DNA from: an uncultured Prevotella sp.
Lineage (GTDB): Bacteria; Bacteroidota; Bacteroidia; Bacteroidales; Bacteroidaceae
Assembly (NCBI GenBank): GCA_958369755.1
Contig: CATXJC010000013.1
Location: 1-46,417, forward strand
Direction: 5' to 3'
Length of the DNA stretch: 46,417 bases
Both the position numbers and the translations under genes were made by a program. The notes under the pieces were generated by a model. It saw only the letters and a program-made list of their open reading frames with translations. It did not search any database and was not told the origin of the DNA. Shown in pieces: positions 1 to 8,061 of the stretch (within the stretch, counting starts at the first letter, position 1; each line of letters starts with the position of its first letter).

Positions 1-88
1 CGTTAATGTCATACACATCACGTACTTTACCGTGGTAAACACTCTTCTGTCCATCAAAATGGAAATCTGTCTTTGTTAATGCTTTCAT
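1..88 (-). CDS. purC: Phosphoribosylaminoimidazolesuccinocarboxamide synthase, N-terminal fragment
   Basis: Only the first 29 codons are present, because the gene runs off the left edge. The start is the ATG at 88-86 on the minus strand. The translation contains FDGQKSVYHGKVRDVY, which matches the N-terminal nucleotide-binding strand (GKVRDVY) of SAICAR synthase. This enzyme joins aspartate to CAIR with ATP in de novo purine synthesis in the cytoplasm. It lies downstream of phoH on the same strand, 115 bp away, so it may be co-transcribed. The family call rests on a short segment but that segment is distinctive. Confidence 0.85.
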   Translation of the reverse strand, partial: MKALTKTDFHFDGQKSVYHGKVRDVYDIN

Positions 89-91
89 TTT

Positions 92-126
92 ACTTTGAAC
101 TTTGAATTTTGAACTTTGAACTTTAT
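92..126 (-). repeat. Heptanucleotide tandem repeat, 5 units
   Basis: Read on the plus strand the units are ACTTTGA, ACTTTGA, ATTTTGA, ACTTTGA, ACTTTAT. On the coding (minus) strand the unit is AGTTCAA. The array lies between the phoH stop and the purC start, ending only 3 bp before the purC ATG. Similar heptamer arrays follow other genes in this window (15270-15304, 22232-22273 and, weaker, 16922-16942). Confidence 0.8.
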
Positions 127-202
127 GATATGCTTTATTTATGATCTGCATTCTTGATGAAATTTATTTTTAAAGAATCATTCAGTTCATTCTTCATTCT
201 GA

Positions 203-1180
203 TTATTTTGAATTATCTTTTTCTGCTTCCCGTGCTTCCGCTCTCTCCTTGTCATACTTGTCGTAAGCGTTGACGATGCGGGTTACGAGTTTGTGGCGCA
301 CGATATCCTTCTGTCCCAGCTTCACCACTCCGATGCCTTCCACGCCGTCCAGAATCTTGAGCGCCTCCTTCAGTCCGCTTCGCTGTTCGCGTGGCAGGTC
401 AATCTGTGTCAGGTCGCCGGTGATAATCATCTTGGTGTTCATGCCCATACGGGTTAGGAACATGCGAATCTGTTGGGAGGTTGTGTTCTGCGCCTCGTCG
501 AGGATGACGACGGCATCGCTGAGTGTGCGTCCGCGCATAAAGGCGAGCGGAGCAATCTGGATAATGTGCTTTTCCATCATATCCTGCAGCTTTACGGCAG
601 GTATCATGTCTTCCAGCGCATCGTAGAGCGGCTGGAGGTATGGGTCAATTTTGTCTTTCATATCGCCAGGCAGGAAACCGAGTTTTTCGCCGGCTTCTAC
701 GGCTGGTCGTGAGAGGATGATTTTCTTGATGGCTTTCTCCTTGAGGGCCTTTACGGCAAGGGCGATGCTGAGATAGGTCTTGCCGGTACCGGCTGGTCCC
801 ACGGCAAATACCATGTCGTTCTTCTCGTAAGCATCTATCAGCTGCTGCTGGTTTTCGCTGCGGCTCTTGATAGGTCGGCCGCTGATGCTGTATACCAGTA
901 CGCCTTTCACGCTGTCCGCCTTGGTTTGTTTTCCTTTCACGATGTCCAGGATGTCTTCATCATTGAGCATGTTGTATTTAAGCAAGTGCTTGCGCATCTG
1001 CTCAATATCCTCTTCCACCTTTGCCATTTCCTCTTCGTCGCCGAGCACACGAATCACGTTGTCGCGTGCCACGATACGCAACTTAGGATACAGCGATTTA
1101 ATCATCTGCAGGTGGGCATTGTTCACACCGTAGAACATCACTGGATCGATATCTTCGAGTACAATATGTTTCTCTATCAA
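203..1180 (-). CDS. phoH: PhoH-family ATPase
   Basis: A 325-residue protein of the PhoH/YbeZ family, a cytoplasmic P-loop ATPase related to superfamily 1 helicases and linked to RNA metabolism with YbeY. The Walker A motif GPAGTGKT is at residues 128-135 and the Walker B-like DEAQN at 228-232; SRPAVEAGEKLGFLPG after the P-loop is typical of the family. The N-terminal part (about 1-85) is the KH-like region. An in-frame TAA lies three codons upstream and the next in-frame ATG is codon 15, so the start appears to be TTG at 1180 (family members begin with a MIEK-like sequence). It has a well-formed promoter at 1240-1271 and purC lies downstream on the same strand. Confidence 0.95.
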   Translation of the reverse strand: MIEKHIVLEDIDPVMFYGVNNAHLQMIKSLYPKLRIVARDNVIRVLGDEEEMAKVEEDIEQMRKHLLKYNMLNDEDILDIVKGKQTKADSVKGVLVYSISGRPIKSRSENQQQLIDAYEKNDMVFAVGPAGTGKTYLSIALAVKALKEKAIKKIILSRPAVEAGEKLGFLPGDMKDKIDPYLQPLYDALEDMIPAVKLQDMMEKHIIQIAPLAFMRGRTLSDAVVILDEAQNTTSQQIRMFLTRMGMNTKMIITGDLTQIDLPREQRSGLKEALKILDGVEGIGVVKLGQKDIVRHKLVTRIVNAYDKYDKERAEAREAEKDNSK

Positions 1181-1239
1181 AATGTCTTAATTCTATAAAG
1201 TTTAAACTATCCTATCTAATATTTTGTTATATAACGCTG

Positions 1240-1271
1240 CAAAATTACTACTTTTCCATGAAATGAGCAAA
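1240..1271 (-). promoter_or_regulatory. phoH promoter
   Basis: On the minus strand TTTG (1271-1268) is followed after 20 bp by TAATTTTG (1247-1240), an exact match to the Bacteroidetes -33/-7 pattern. It points toward phoH. Confidence 0.8.
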
Positions 1272-1330
1272 TTTCGGCGAATAAAACATTCTTTAAATAT
1301 TAAAAAAGCTATTTTTTCGAGAGATTTTGT

Positions 1331-1338
1331 TACCTTTG
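1331..1338 (+). promoter_or_regulatory. -7 box upstream of the DUF5715 gene
   Basis: TACCTTTG matches the TAnnTTTG -7 consensus and lies 75 bp before the ATG at 1413. No good TTTG is present at the -33 position; a T-run at 1312-1317 is the nearest substitute. Confidence 0.6.
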
Positions 1339-1412
1339 CAGCTAAATTTGGCGATGCGGTTCCCGTTTTGCCTGAAGAATATAGAATATTATTTCGTGAA
1401 AATAAGATAATT

Positions 1413-2288
1413 ATGAAGATTAGTAAGAACAGATATTTACAGGGTTTTGGTATTGTGGTTTTGCTTCTGGCGCTGGTAAGAGTCATCTTCCCGGGAGTAG
1501 CAAAACCGAAGGTTGCGGCTGCTGGTGCGGCTGATTCTACGCTCGTGGCTGCGAAGGATTCGGCTGCTTCTGATGCTTCTTCTGCTGAAATTTCTGATGC
1601 ATCGGCTGATGCTGAAGGGAATGTGGCTGAGGACCTGAAGAAGGATGAACTCTCTGTTATGCCTGATACGGCACAGAGCGGCAAGCCTTCTATCTTCTTC
1701 GACAAGGATGGCAGGGAGGTGAAGCATCGTATCTTCTCGGTGCCTCATTTCGGCAATACTTTCCCCGACCAGCAGGATGTGCAGATTCTGGCGGCTACTA
1801 AGCATGGTGTGAAACCGGTACAGAACCGTCTGGAGGCGGAGAACAGCAAGGGCAAGCTGGTGTATGTGGGCAGCAATCCTTTCTTTTATGTCGACAAGCT
1901 GAACAACAGTATTCCTTACCTGGTGCCTCGTGCCTCTGTGCTGCTCCAGGATATCGGCCGTGCCTATTTTGATTCGCTGCAGATCAAGGGCATTCCGCTG
2001 CATAAGATTATCGTGACGAGCATTCTGCGCACCAAGGATGATGTGGCGAAACTGCGTACCCGAAACGGCAATGCTACCGAGAATTCGTGCCATCTCTATG
2101 GTACTACCTTCGATATCTGCTACAACCGCTACAAGCAGATTCAGACCCGTGAACAGCCTCGCCGACAGGTGCAGAATGATACTCTGAAATGGGTGTTCTC
2201 CGAGGTGCTCCGCGATTTCCGCAACAAGAACCGCTGCTATATTAAATATGAGGTGAATCAGGGTTGCTTCCATATCACCGTGAAGTAG
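1413..2288 (+). CDS. DUF5715 protein with M15-peptidase-like zinc motif
   Basis: A 291-residue envelope protein. An open frame extends upstream to 1224, but the -7 promoter box lies at 1331-1338, so the ATG at 1413 is the likely start; it begins MKISKNRYLQ followed by a single hydrophobic anchor (about residues 11-28). A linker rich in Ala, Ser and Asp (about 33-90) suggests a periplasmic domain on a tether. The C-terminal domain contains S225-x-H227-x2-G230-x3-D234 and ends in FHITVK with H287, resembling the His/Asp/His zinc site of D,D-carboxypeptidases of the VanY/M15 group. The Glu three residues before the last His is absent; E280 is the nearest acidic residue. Role in peptidoglycan is inference. 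It is convergent with the antiporter gene, the stops being 12 bp apart. Confidence 0.85.
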   Translation: MKISKNRYLQGFGIVVLLLALVRVIFPGVAKPKVAAAGAADSTLVAAKDSAASDASSAEISDASADAEGNVAEDLKKDELSVMPDTAQSGKPSIFFDKDGREVKHRIFSVPHFGNTFPDQQDVQILAATKHGVKPVQNRLEAENSKGKLVYVGSNPFFYVDKLNNSIPYLVPRASVLLQDIGRAYFDSLQIKGIPLHKIIVTSILRTKDDVAKLRTRNGNATENSCHLYGTTFDICYNRYKQIQTREQPRRQVQNDTLKWVFSEVLRDFRNKNRCYIKYEVNQGCFHITVK

Positions 2289-2299
2289 TGGTGTTTCAT

Positions 2300-4555
2300 T
2301 TAATTTTTGATTCTCTTCAAATCTGCTTCTTCTCCCACTATCCAGATGATGTCTCCCTTCTTGAAGACTCGGGTAGGGGATACGTGCGTCAGATTTTCCC
2401 GGCCCTCTTCCAGTCCTACCACCATACAGTTGTATTTATCTCTTATTCCGCTTTCTATCAGCGTCTTTCCCAGGAATTCGCTGCCGCCGCTGATGATGAG
2501 CTGACTGAGCTTCATCTCGCGCTTTTCTATTTCAGCCTCCTCTGGCAGCAGGTCGCTCTGCAGGGCGGTGTTGAATTTCTGCAGCTGGTCGTCGTTGCCG
2601 ATTACCTGCAGTTTGTCGCCCGGGAAGATGATCATGTCGCCGTTCGGGATGTTCAGCCGGTGAGAGCCGCGGTGAATGCTGCTCAGGTCTACACCGAACC
2701 GCTGGCGCAGATGCAGCTCTCGCAGCGATTTGCCAGTCCAACTGCTATCTTCAGGCACTTCAAATTCGCTGATGTGGATATCCCGGTCCAGCAGTCTGCC
2801 CTCGTAGAGCGGCCGCTTTTCGCCATTCACCTGAGCCGCAATATCGCGCGAGCGGAGGTTGTGAACGAAGACGCGCTCCATCACGATGCTACGCTTCTTG
2901 ATGTGACGGGAGGTTATCATCAGCATCACTACTGCTGCACCGATGCAGACAATCAGCGCATTGGTAAAGCGCGAGAGGAAATTGATGATGTAGAAGATGA
3001 AAGCCAGTGCTATCATAAAGCGCACGAACACCGTAAAGAGCAGCGGCACGCGGTTGATGCTGCTCTCCACCCAGAGGCGTTTCCACTCGGCACTGTGGTT
3101 CTTCTTCATCACGATGGCGCGCAGGAACGGTGAGATGAATAGGACGGTGAGCAGACCGGTGATAGCGTTGGCATACCAGTGGAGATGCCAGCCGGGCAGC
3201 AGATTGCGCATCAGCGGCAGCACGAAGGTGAACATCAGGGCGATGACGGCTGCCGAGAGGATGGAGTAGGCGGTGGTGTTGACCAGCATCTGGCGGATCA
3301 GCGATTTCCACTTGCTCTGTTGCTGTGTCTGGGGATGACTCATCGCGAAATGGTTCAGAATATGGATGAGCTTGTCGGGCAGATGCTTCTCCATCACCTG
3401 ATAGGTAGGTGTGGCAAGACGGATCATATAAGGTGTAAGGAAAGTGGTGATGACGCTCACCGCTACCACTACCGGATAGAGGAACTTGCTGATGACGCCG
3501 AGCGACAGACCCAGCGAGGCGATGATGAAAGAGAACTCACCAATCTGAGCCATCGAGAAACCGCAGCGCATCGCCGACTTCAGCGACTCGCCTCCGAGCA
3601 TGAATCCGAAGGTGCCGAATATCGCCTGACCTACCAGTATCGTGCCCACCAGGGCGAGGATAGGAACGGCATATTCTACCAGAATCTTCGGGTCTACCAG
3701 CATACCTACCGATACGAAGAAGATGGCTCCGAAGAGATTCTTTACCGGTTCTACGAGTTTGATAATCTTCTCTGCTTCAATGGTTTCTGCCAGTATGCTG
3801 CCCATGACGAAGGCTCCGAAGGCGCTGCTGAACCCCACCTTGGTGCTCAGTACCGCCATGCCGCAGCACAGACCCAGCGAAACGATGAGCAGGGTTTCGG
3901 CATTGATAAGTTTCCTCACCGAACGCAGGAACCACGGAATGGCGAAGATGCCCACGATAAACCATACGCCCAGGAAGAAGCCTATCTTCACGATAGAGGC
4001 AAGCATCTGCCCGCCGTCGGGACTGCTTCCGCTCGCTATCGCCGACAGCATCACCATCATCACGATAGCCAGGATATCTTCCAGTATCAGCACGCTCATC
4101 ACCATCGAGGCAAACTTCTGGGTGCGCAGCCGCATATCATCGAATGCCTTATATATAATAGTGGTGGAGCTCATGGCGAGCATACCGCCCAGGAAGATGC
4201 AGTCCATCCTTCCCCAGCCGAAACTGTGGCCTACGCTGATGCCCAGCATCATCATGCAGAACACGATGACCACGGTGGCGATGATGGGAGAGGCACCCAT
4301 CTTCACGATTTTCTTGAACGAGAAGTCGAGACCGAGCGAGAAGAGGGTGAAGATGACACCGATGTCGGCCCAGGTCTGGATATCCGTCTCGTCGACTACC
4401 GACATGGTGTAGGACATGTGTGGCGAAACCAGGAATCCCGCCATGATGTATCCCAGCACCAGCGGCTGCTTGAGCCTTTTGAAGATGAGGGTTACGATGC
4501 CTGCCACCATCAGGATGAGGGCGAGGTCTTTTACTAAGAATGGAATTTCAGCCAT
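2300..4555 (-). CDS. CPA2-family cation:proton antiporter with two TrkA-C domains
   Basis: A 751-residue inner-membrane protein. The first about 380 residues form the Na+/H+ exchanger (KefB/CPA2-type) unit with about 12 hydrophobic segments, starting with VKDLALILMVAGIVTLIFK, and the acidic transport motif LILEDILAIV near residue 155. A second hydrophobic block follows (about 430-560). The C-terminus carries two RCK-C/TrkA-C-like regulatory domains (about 590-660 and 675-751), the first with the pattern PNGDMIIFPGDKLQVIG. It probably exchanges K+ or Na+ for H+. No intact nucleotide-binding RCK-N domain is visible. It follows pepT on the same strand, but a strong terminator lies between them, so it may have its own promoter within the short gap or depend on read-through. 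Confidence 0.92.
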   Translation of the reverse strand: MAEIPFLVKDLALILMVAGIVTLIFKRLKQPLVLGYIMAGFLVSPHMSYTMSVVDETDIQTWADIGVIFTLFSLGLDFSFKKIVKMGASPIIATVVIVFCMMMLGISVGHSFGWGRMDCIFLGGMLAMSSTTIIYKAFDDMRLRTQKFASMVMSVLILEDILAIVMMVMLSAIASGSSPDGGQMLASIVKIGFFLGVWFIVGIFAIPWFLRSVRKLINAETLLIVSLGLCCGMAVLSTKVGFSSAFGAFVMGSILAETIEAEKIIKLVEPVKNLFGAIFFVSVGMLVDPKILVEYAVPILALVGTILVGQAIFGTFGFMLGGESLKSAMRCGFSMAQIGEFSFIIASLGLSLGVISKFLYPVVVAVSVITTFLTPYMIRLATPTYQVMEKHLPDKLIHILNHFAMSHPQTQQQSKWKSLIRQMLVNTTAYSILSAAVIALMFTFVLPLMRNLLPGWHLHWYANAITGLLTVLFISPFLRAIVMKKNHSAEWKRLWVESSINRVPLLFTVFVRFMIALAFIFYIINFLSRFTNALIVCIGAAVVMLMITSRHIKKRSIVMERVFVHNLRSRDIAAQVNGEKRPLYEGRLLDRDIHISEFEVPEDSSWTGKSLRELHLRQRFGVDLSSIHRGSHRLNIPNGDMIIFPGDKLQVIGNDDQLQKFNTALQSDLLPEEAEIEKREMKLSQLIISGGSEFLGKTLIESGIRDKYNCMVVGLEEGRENLTHVSPTRVFKKGDIIWIVGEEADLKRIKN

Positions 4556-4569
4556 ATTTTTCTGTTTAT

Positions 4570-4603
4570 GAAAAAGGGGAATTTAGATGTGCCTAAATTC
4601 CCC
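4570..4603 (-). terminator. pepT terminator
   Basis: A perfect 11-bp stem (GGGGAATTTAG at 4576-4586 with its complement at 4593-4603), a 6-nt loop and, on the minus strand, a run of five T. It lies 10 bp after the pepT stop. Confidence 0.85.
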
Positions 4604-4612
4604 ATATCTGTA

Positions 4613-5836
4613 TTAGTCATTAAATTCTTCTGTGATTTCCGCTATCTTCACGATGGTCTTCACTACCTTCTCCATTACCTGGATGCTCACAAACTCGTGA
4701 GGGCCGTGGAAGTTGACACCGCCGGCGAAGATGTTAGGACAAGGCAGACCCTTGAAGCTCAGCTGGGCTCCGTCGGTACCGCCGCGGATAGGTTCTACGC
4801 GAGGTGGAACGCCGCTCTCCTGCATCGCTCTGAGCACGATATCGATGACGTGCATGTTAGGATCAATCTTCTCCTTCATGTTATAGTACTGGTCGTAGAT
4901 AACCGCCTTTACGGTTCCGTCGCCATACTTCTCGTTCATCTTGTTCACGCAGTCCTCAATGAAATCCTTGCGGTTTTCAAACCTGTTGCGGTCGTGATCT
5001 CGGATGATGTAGCTGAGTTTTGCCTCCTCGCAGCGGCTCTCGATACCGATGAGGTGGTAGAAACCCTGGTAGCCTTCAGTCTGCTCAGGAGTCTCGTTCT
5101 CAGGAATCATGTTCTGAAATTCCACAGCCAGTCGGCTTGCATTCACCATCTTTCCCTTGGCATAGCCTGTATGAACGCTCACGCCCTTGATGATGATTTT
5201 AGCTCCGGCAGCATTGAAGTTCTCGTATTCCAGGTCGCCCAGGTCGCCGCCATCTACGGTGTAAGCCCAGTCGCAGCCAAACTTCTCTACGTCGAAATGA
5301 TGTGCACCCATACCGATTTCCTCGTCAGGATTGAAACCTACTCGGATATCTCCGTGCTTGATTTCGTCGTGGTCGCGCAGATAGCACATAGCCTGTACGA
5401 TTTCAGCGATGCCCGCCTTGTCGTCAGCACCCAGCAGGGTAGTACCGTCTGTCACGATGATATCCTCTCCCTTGTGAGCCTTCAGCTCTGGGAAAGTCTC
5501 AACGCTTGAGATGATGCCCGGGCTCAGCTCGATGTCGTTGCCGTCATAGTTCTTGATGACGCGCGCCTTTACATCCTTTCCGCTGGCATCAGGCGATGTA
5601 TCCATGTGTGAAATAAATCCGATGGTAGGAGTCTTTTTCTTGGTATTGCTCTTCAGAGTGGCATAGATATAGCCCATGTCATCCATTTCGACATCGCTCA
5701 GTCCTTCGTCCTCAAGTTCCTTCTTCAGGTACTTGGCAAATTCGAGCTGTTTTGCCGTACTAGGCACGCTGGTCGATTCTTCGCTCGACTGTGTGTCGAA
5801 TTTCGTATAGTTTATAAATCGTTCTACTAAATCCAT
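4613..5836 (-). CDS. pepT: Peptidase T (tripeptide aminopeptidase)
   Basis: A 407-residue M20B metallopeptidase that removes the N-terminal residue from tripeptides in the cytoplasm, usual length for the family. Di-zinc site elements are visible: SHMDT (H77, D79), GADDKAG (136-142) and NPDEEIG with the catalytic and ligand glutamates at 172-173; the C-terminal FHGPHEF supplies the last histidine. The start is the ATG at 5836. The gene sits just downstream (in transcription order) of tRNA-Arg, 34 bp away, and ends in a strong hairpin terminator. Confidence 0.96.
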   Translation of the reverse strand: MDLVERFINYTKFDTQSSEESTSVPSTAKQLEFAKYLKKELEDEGLSDVEMDDMGYIYATLKSNTKKKTPTIGFISHMDTSPDASGKDVKARVIKNYDGNDIELSPGIISSVETFPELKAHKGEDIIVTDGTTLLGADDKAGIAEIVQAMCYLRDHDEIKHGDIRVGFNPDEEIGMGAHHFDVEKFGCDWAYTVDGGDLGDLEYENFNAAGAKIIIKGVSVHTGYAKGKMVNASRLAVEFQNMIPENETPEQTEGYQGFYHLIGIESRCEEAKLSYIIRDHDRNRFENRKDFIEDCVNKMNEKYGDGTVKAVIYDQYYNMKEKIDPNMHVIDIVLRAMQESGVPPRVEPIRGGTDGAQLSFKGLPCPNIFAGGVNFHGPHEFVSIQVMEKVVKTIVKIAEITEEFND

Positions 5837-5870
5837 GTTTTCAATTATTAATCATTTCTGTTGTTTCGGG

Positions 5871-5944
5871 TGATCTCGGTGGGATTCAAACCCACGACCT
5901 TCAGAACCGGAATCTGACGCTCTATTCAGCTAAGCTACGAGACC
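5871..5944 (-). tRNA. tRNA-Arg, anticodon CCG
   Basis: A 74-nt cloverleaf on the minus strand. The acceptor stem GGTCTCG pairs with CGAGATC (one G-T), with discriminator A. The anticodon stem TCAGA/TCTGA encloses loop TTCCGGT, giving anticodon CCG (reads CGG, Arg). The T arm is GTGGG-TTTGAAT-CCCAC. CCA is not encoded. A canonical promoter lies 56 bp upstream. Confidence 0.95.
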
Positions 5945-5999
5945 CTCTTTTCTGCCGCCCGTTTCTCCGGTTGTATGACATCGAAACGGAAGTCGACTG

Positions 6000-6031
6000 C
6001 AAAATTACTGCTTTTATTTGAAATAACCAAA
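6000..6031 (-). promoter_or_regulatory. tRNA-Arg promoter
   Basis: On the minus strand TTTG (6031-6028), a 20-bp spacer and TAATTTTG (6007-6000). It fits the Bacteroidetes sigma-ABfr consensus and points to tRNA-Arg, possibly reading on into pepT. Confidence 0.8.
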
Positions 6032-6142
6032 TATTTGGGACAGATTTTTTCATATATATAATGTGTATTTGCAAATTGTTCTACAAAATGCTACTAAAAA
6101 ACTTAAAAATGCTATCATTTTGCGAAAAAATACGGAAAAATG

Positions 6143-6173
6143 CTTGCAGATTAATTATTATTTTGTACCTTTG
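6143..6173 (+). promoter_or_regulatory. asnA promoter
   Basis: CTTG (6143-6146), a 19-bp spacer and TACCTTTG (6166-6173), 28 bp before the asnA ATG. This argues against the upstream in-frame start at 6061. Confidence 0.75.
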
Positions 6174-6201
6174 CAGCGCAAATACTAAATATGAAATAAA
6201 A

Positions 6202-7239
6202 ATGAGCAATTTGATAAAACCTGAAGGGTACAAGGCGCTGCTGGATATGCGCCAGACCGAAATGGGTATTAAAATGATAAAAGAATTCTTCCAGCAAAAC
6301 CTGAGCACCGAGCTCCGTCTGCGTCGTGTTACCGCTCCACTCTTTGTATTGAAGGGTCTTGGTATCAATGATGACCTGAACGGCGTAGAGCGCCCTGTAA
6401 GTTTCCCTATCAAGGATTTGGGCGAAGCCCAGGCTGAGGTGGTTCATTCTCTTGCCAAGTGGAAGCGACTGACGCTTGCCGAGTATGAGATTGAGCCTGC
6501 TTATGGCGTATATACAGATATGAACGCCATCCGTGCTGACGAGGAGCTGGATAATCTTCATTCGCTCTATGTTGACCAGTGGGACTGGGAGGCTGTGATT
6601 ACCAAGGAAGACCGTACCATCGCCTTCCTCGAGAATATCGTGCGCCGCATCTATGGTGCCATCTTGCGTACCGAGTTCCTGGCTTGCGAGCATTATCCTC
6701 AGCTGAAGCCTTTCCTGCCTAAGGATATTCATTTCATTCATGCGCAGGATTTGCTCGATATGTATCCAGACCTTTCTCCTAAGGAGCGTGAGGATGCTAT
6801 CTGCAAGAAGTATGGCGCTGTATTTGTAGAGGGCATCGGAGGCAAGTTGAGCGATGGCAAGAAGCATGATGGCCGAGCTCCTGACTATGATGACTGGAGC
6901 ACCGTGGCTGAGAACGGCAAGATGGGACTGAATGGTGATATCCTCATCTGGTATCCTGTTCTGGGTCGCAGTTTCGAGCTCAGTTCTATGGGTATCCGTG
7001 TTGACAAGGAGAGTCTGCTGCGTCAGCTTAAGCTGGAGGGCAAGGAGGATAGAGAGAAGCTTTACTTCCATCAGCAGCTCCTGAACGACAAGTTGCCTCT
7101 GAGCATTGGTGGCGGTATCGGTCAGAGCCGTCTGTGCATGGTATTGCTTCATAAGGCTCACATTGGTGAGATCCAGGCTAGCATCTGGCCTGAGGAGATG
7201 CGCAAGGAGGCTGAGGAAGCGGGCATGAACCTCATCTAG
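6202..7239 (+). CDS. asnA: Aspartate--ammonia ligase
   Basis: A 345-residue ammonia-dependent asparagine synthetase that makes asparagine from aspartate, NH3 and ATP in the cytoplasm; E. coli AsnA is 330 residues. It belongs to the class II aminoacyl-tRNA-synthetase fold. Family sequences include RLRRVTAPLFV near the N-terminus, KWKRLTLAEYE, HSLYVDQWDWE and the C-terminal SIGGGIGQSRLCMVLL (class II motif 3-like). The frame is open from 6061, but the promoter box at 6166-6173 and the usual N-terminus (MSNLIKPEGY) place the start at 6202. A strong terminator follows about 90 bp after the stop. Confidence 0.97.
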   Translation: MSNLIKPEGYKALLDMRQTEMGIKMIKEFFQQNLSTELRLRRVTAPLFVLKGLGINDDLNGVERPVSFPIKDLGEAQAEVVHSLAKWKRLTLAEYEIEPAYGVYTDMNAIRADEELDNLHSLYVDQWDWEAVITKEDRTIAFLENIVRRIYGAILRTEFLACEHYPQLKPFLPKDIHFIHAQDLLDMYPDLSPKEREDAICKKYGAVFVEGIGGKLSDGKKHDGRAPDYDDWSTVAENGKMGLNGDILIWYPVLGRSFELSSMGIRVDKESLLRQLKLEGKEDREKLYFHQQLLNDKLPLSIGGGIGQSRLCMVLLHKAHIGEIQASIWPEEMRKEAEEAGMNLI

Positions 7240-7327
7240 GCCTTTCTGCCGGTGCGTCATGGTGTGTACTGTGATGTGCTGCATATTCAGTTGATCTTTT
7301 TAAGATAATAATAATTTGCTTACGAAG

Positions 7328-7365
7328 GCTCCCGGTGCTTTTCTGCACCGGGGGCTTTTTTTTTT
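7328..7365 (+). terminator. asnA terminator
   Basis: An 11-bp GC-rich stem (7328-7338 with 7345-7355, one G-T) and a 6-nt loop are followed by ten T. It is a classical rho-independent terminator for asnA. Confidence 0.92.
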
Positions 7366-7371
7366 GTTTGT

Positions 7372-7479
7372 ACCTTGAGGCTGTGTTTTACAGCCTCAAG
7401 GTTTGACGTTGTGTTTCGCAACGTCAAACCTTGCTTTTCGCGGGTCGTAAAAGTTTGGTGTCGCGTTTCACGACATCAA
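7372..7479 (-). ncRNA. Candidate structured RNA: three tandem hairpins behind an orphan promoter
   Basis: Three hairpins in tandem. The first is a perfect 13-bp stem (7372-7384 with 7390-7402), the second a perfect 14-bp stem (7398-7411 with 7419-7432), the third a 9-bp stem with one wobble (7455-7463 with 7471-7479). Read on the minus strand, the loops are alike (aaaac, cgaaaca, tgaaacg) while the stems differ. Stems 1 and 2 overlap by 5 nt at 7398-7402, so they compete. A promoter at 7514-7545 points into the region from the right, and no coding frame explains it. No U-run terminator is evident on this strand, so the 3' end is unknown. It could instead be a decayed repeat. Confidence 0.45.
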
Positions 7480-7513
7480 GGTCTGCGCTTCATGGAAAAA
7501 AATGAATACGGTG

Positions 7514-7545
7514 CAAAAGTACAACAAAATCTCTGAACCGCCAAA
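7514..7545 (-). promoter_or_regulatory. Orphan promoter facing the hairpin cluster
   Basis: On the minus strand TTTG (7545-7542), a 20-bp spacer and TACTTTTG (7521-7514). No gene lies downstream on this strand before asnA, which is antisense; the hairpin cluster at 7372-7479 does. Confidence 0.6.
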
Positions 7546-7734
7546 ATTCACCCTGCAGAGTTATGTTAAACCGATTTTAACATTCCGGCTTTCGTAGTTA
7601 AACAAAAAAAGTCGTAGAGTTGTGGGGGAGAAAACTATATTTTGTAAAATGTTTCTCTGTGTGTTTTGAGCAAGAAAACAATGAGATGCTATAAAAAAGC
7701 CATTTCTTCTGACTACTTCCTTTTTACCCAGAAA

Positions 7735-7935
7735 GCGTTACAGTGTGACAGTTGTGACAGTTGTGACAGTTTTCAGCGCCTACCCCTCCTTCCCTTTCTT
7801 TAGAGGTAAATTATTATATATAAAATATATATAATAATTTAAATATATATACTTATAATTTGATAGCTACAAACTCGCAATATACCCCCTCCGCTGAAAA
7901 CTGTCACAACTGTCACAACTGTCACACGGTAACGC
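7735..7935. repeat. 44-bp inverted repeat with AT-rich centre
   Basis: Arms 7735-7778 and 7892-7935 are inverted copies differing at one base. Each arm contains three tandem copies of the 9-mer TGTGACAGT (or its complement). The 113-bp centre is very AT-rich and itself holds a perfect 15-bp A/T-only hairpin (7808-7822 with 7826-7840). It lies between asnA and dnaX with no ORF. It resembles a small palindromic element (MITE-like) or a remnant, but no transposase or target duplication is seen. Confidence 0.75.
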
Positions 7936-7984
7936 CTTAGATCTTTACTTTTCTGTATCTCTTAAAGTGCCAGACTTTTGATAT

Positions 7985-8038
7985 TTGTAAAAACAATTTT
8001 CTCCACTCCGTATAGGTTGTCCTACATGGAGTGGAGAA
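7985..8038 (-). terminator. dnaX terminator
   Basis: An 11-bp perfect stem (TTCTCCACTCC at 7999-8009 with 8028-8038) with an inner partly paired loop. On the minus strand it is followed by a short T-rich stretch. It lies 24 bp after the dnaX stop. Confidence 0.7.
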
Positions 8039-8061
8039 TTTCGTATCGTGTGGAGTATCTT

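Noticed and set aside
1437..2273. 278-codon open frame on the minus strand
   Set aside because: Antisense to the DUF5715 gene, with no promoter of its own or recognisable domain.
3179..4537. 452-codon open frame on the plus strand
   Set aside because: It is antisense to the antiporter gene, has a low-complexity His/Asp/Glu-rich translation and no family features.
7741..7930. Possible CRISPR-like array from the TGTGACAGT repeats
   Set aside because: Repeats are 9-bp tandem units without spacers, arranged as one inverted pair, and no cas genes are present.
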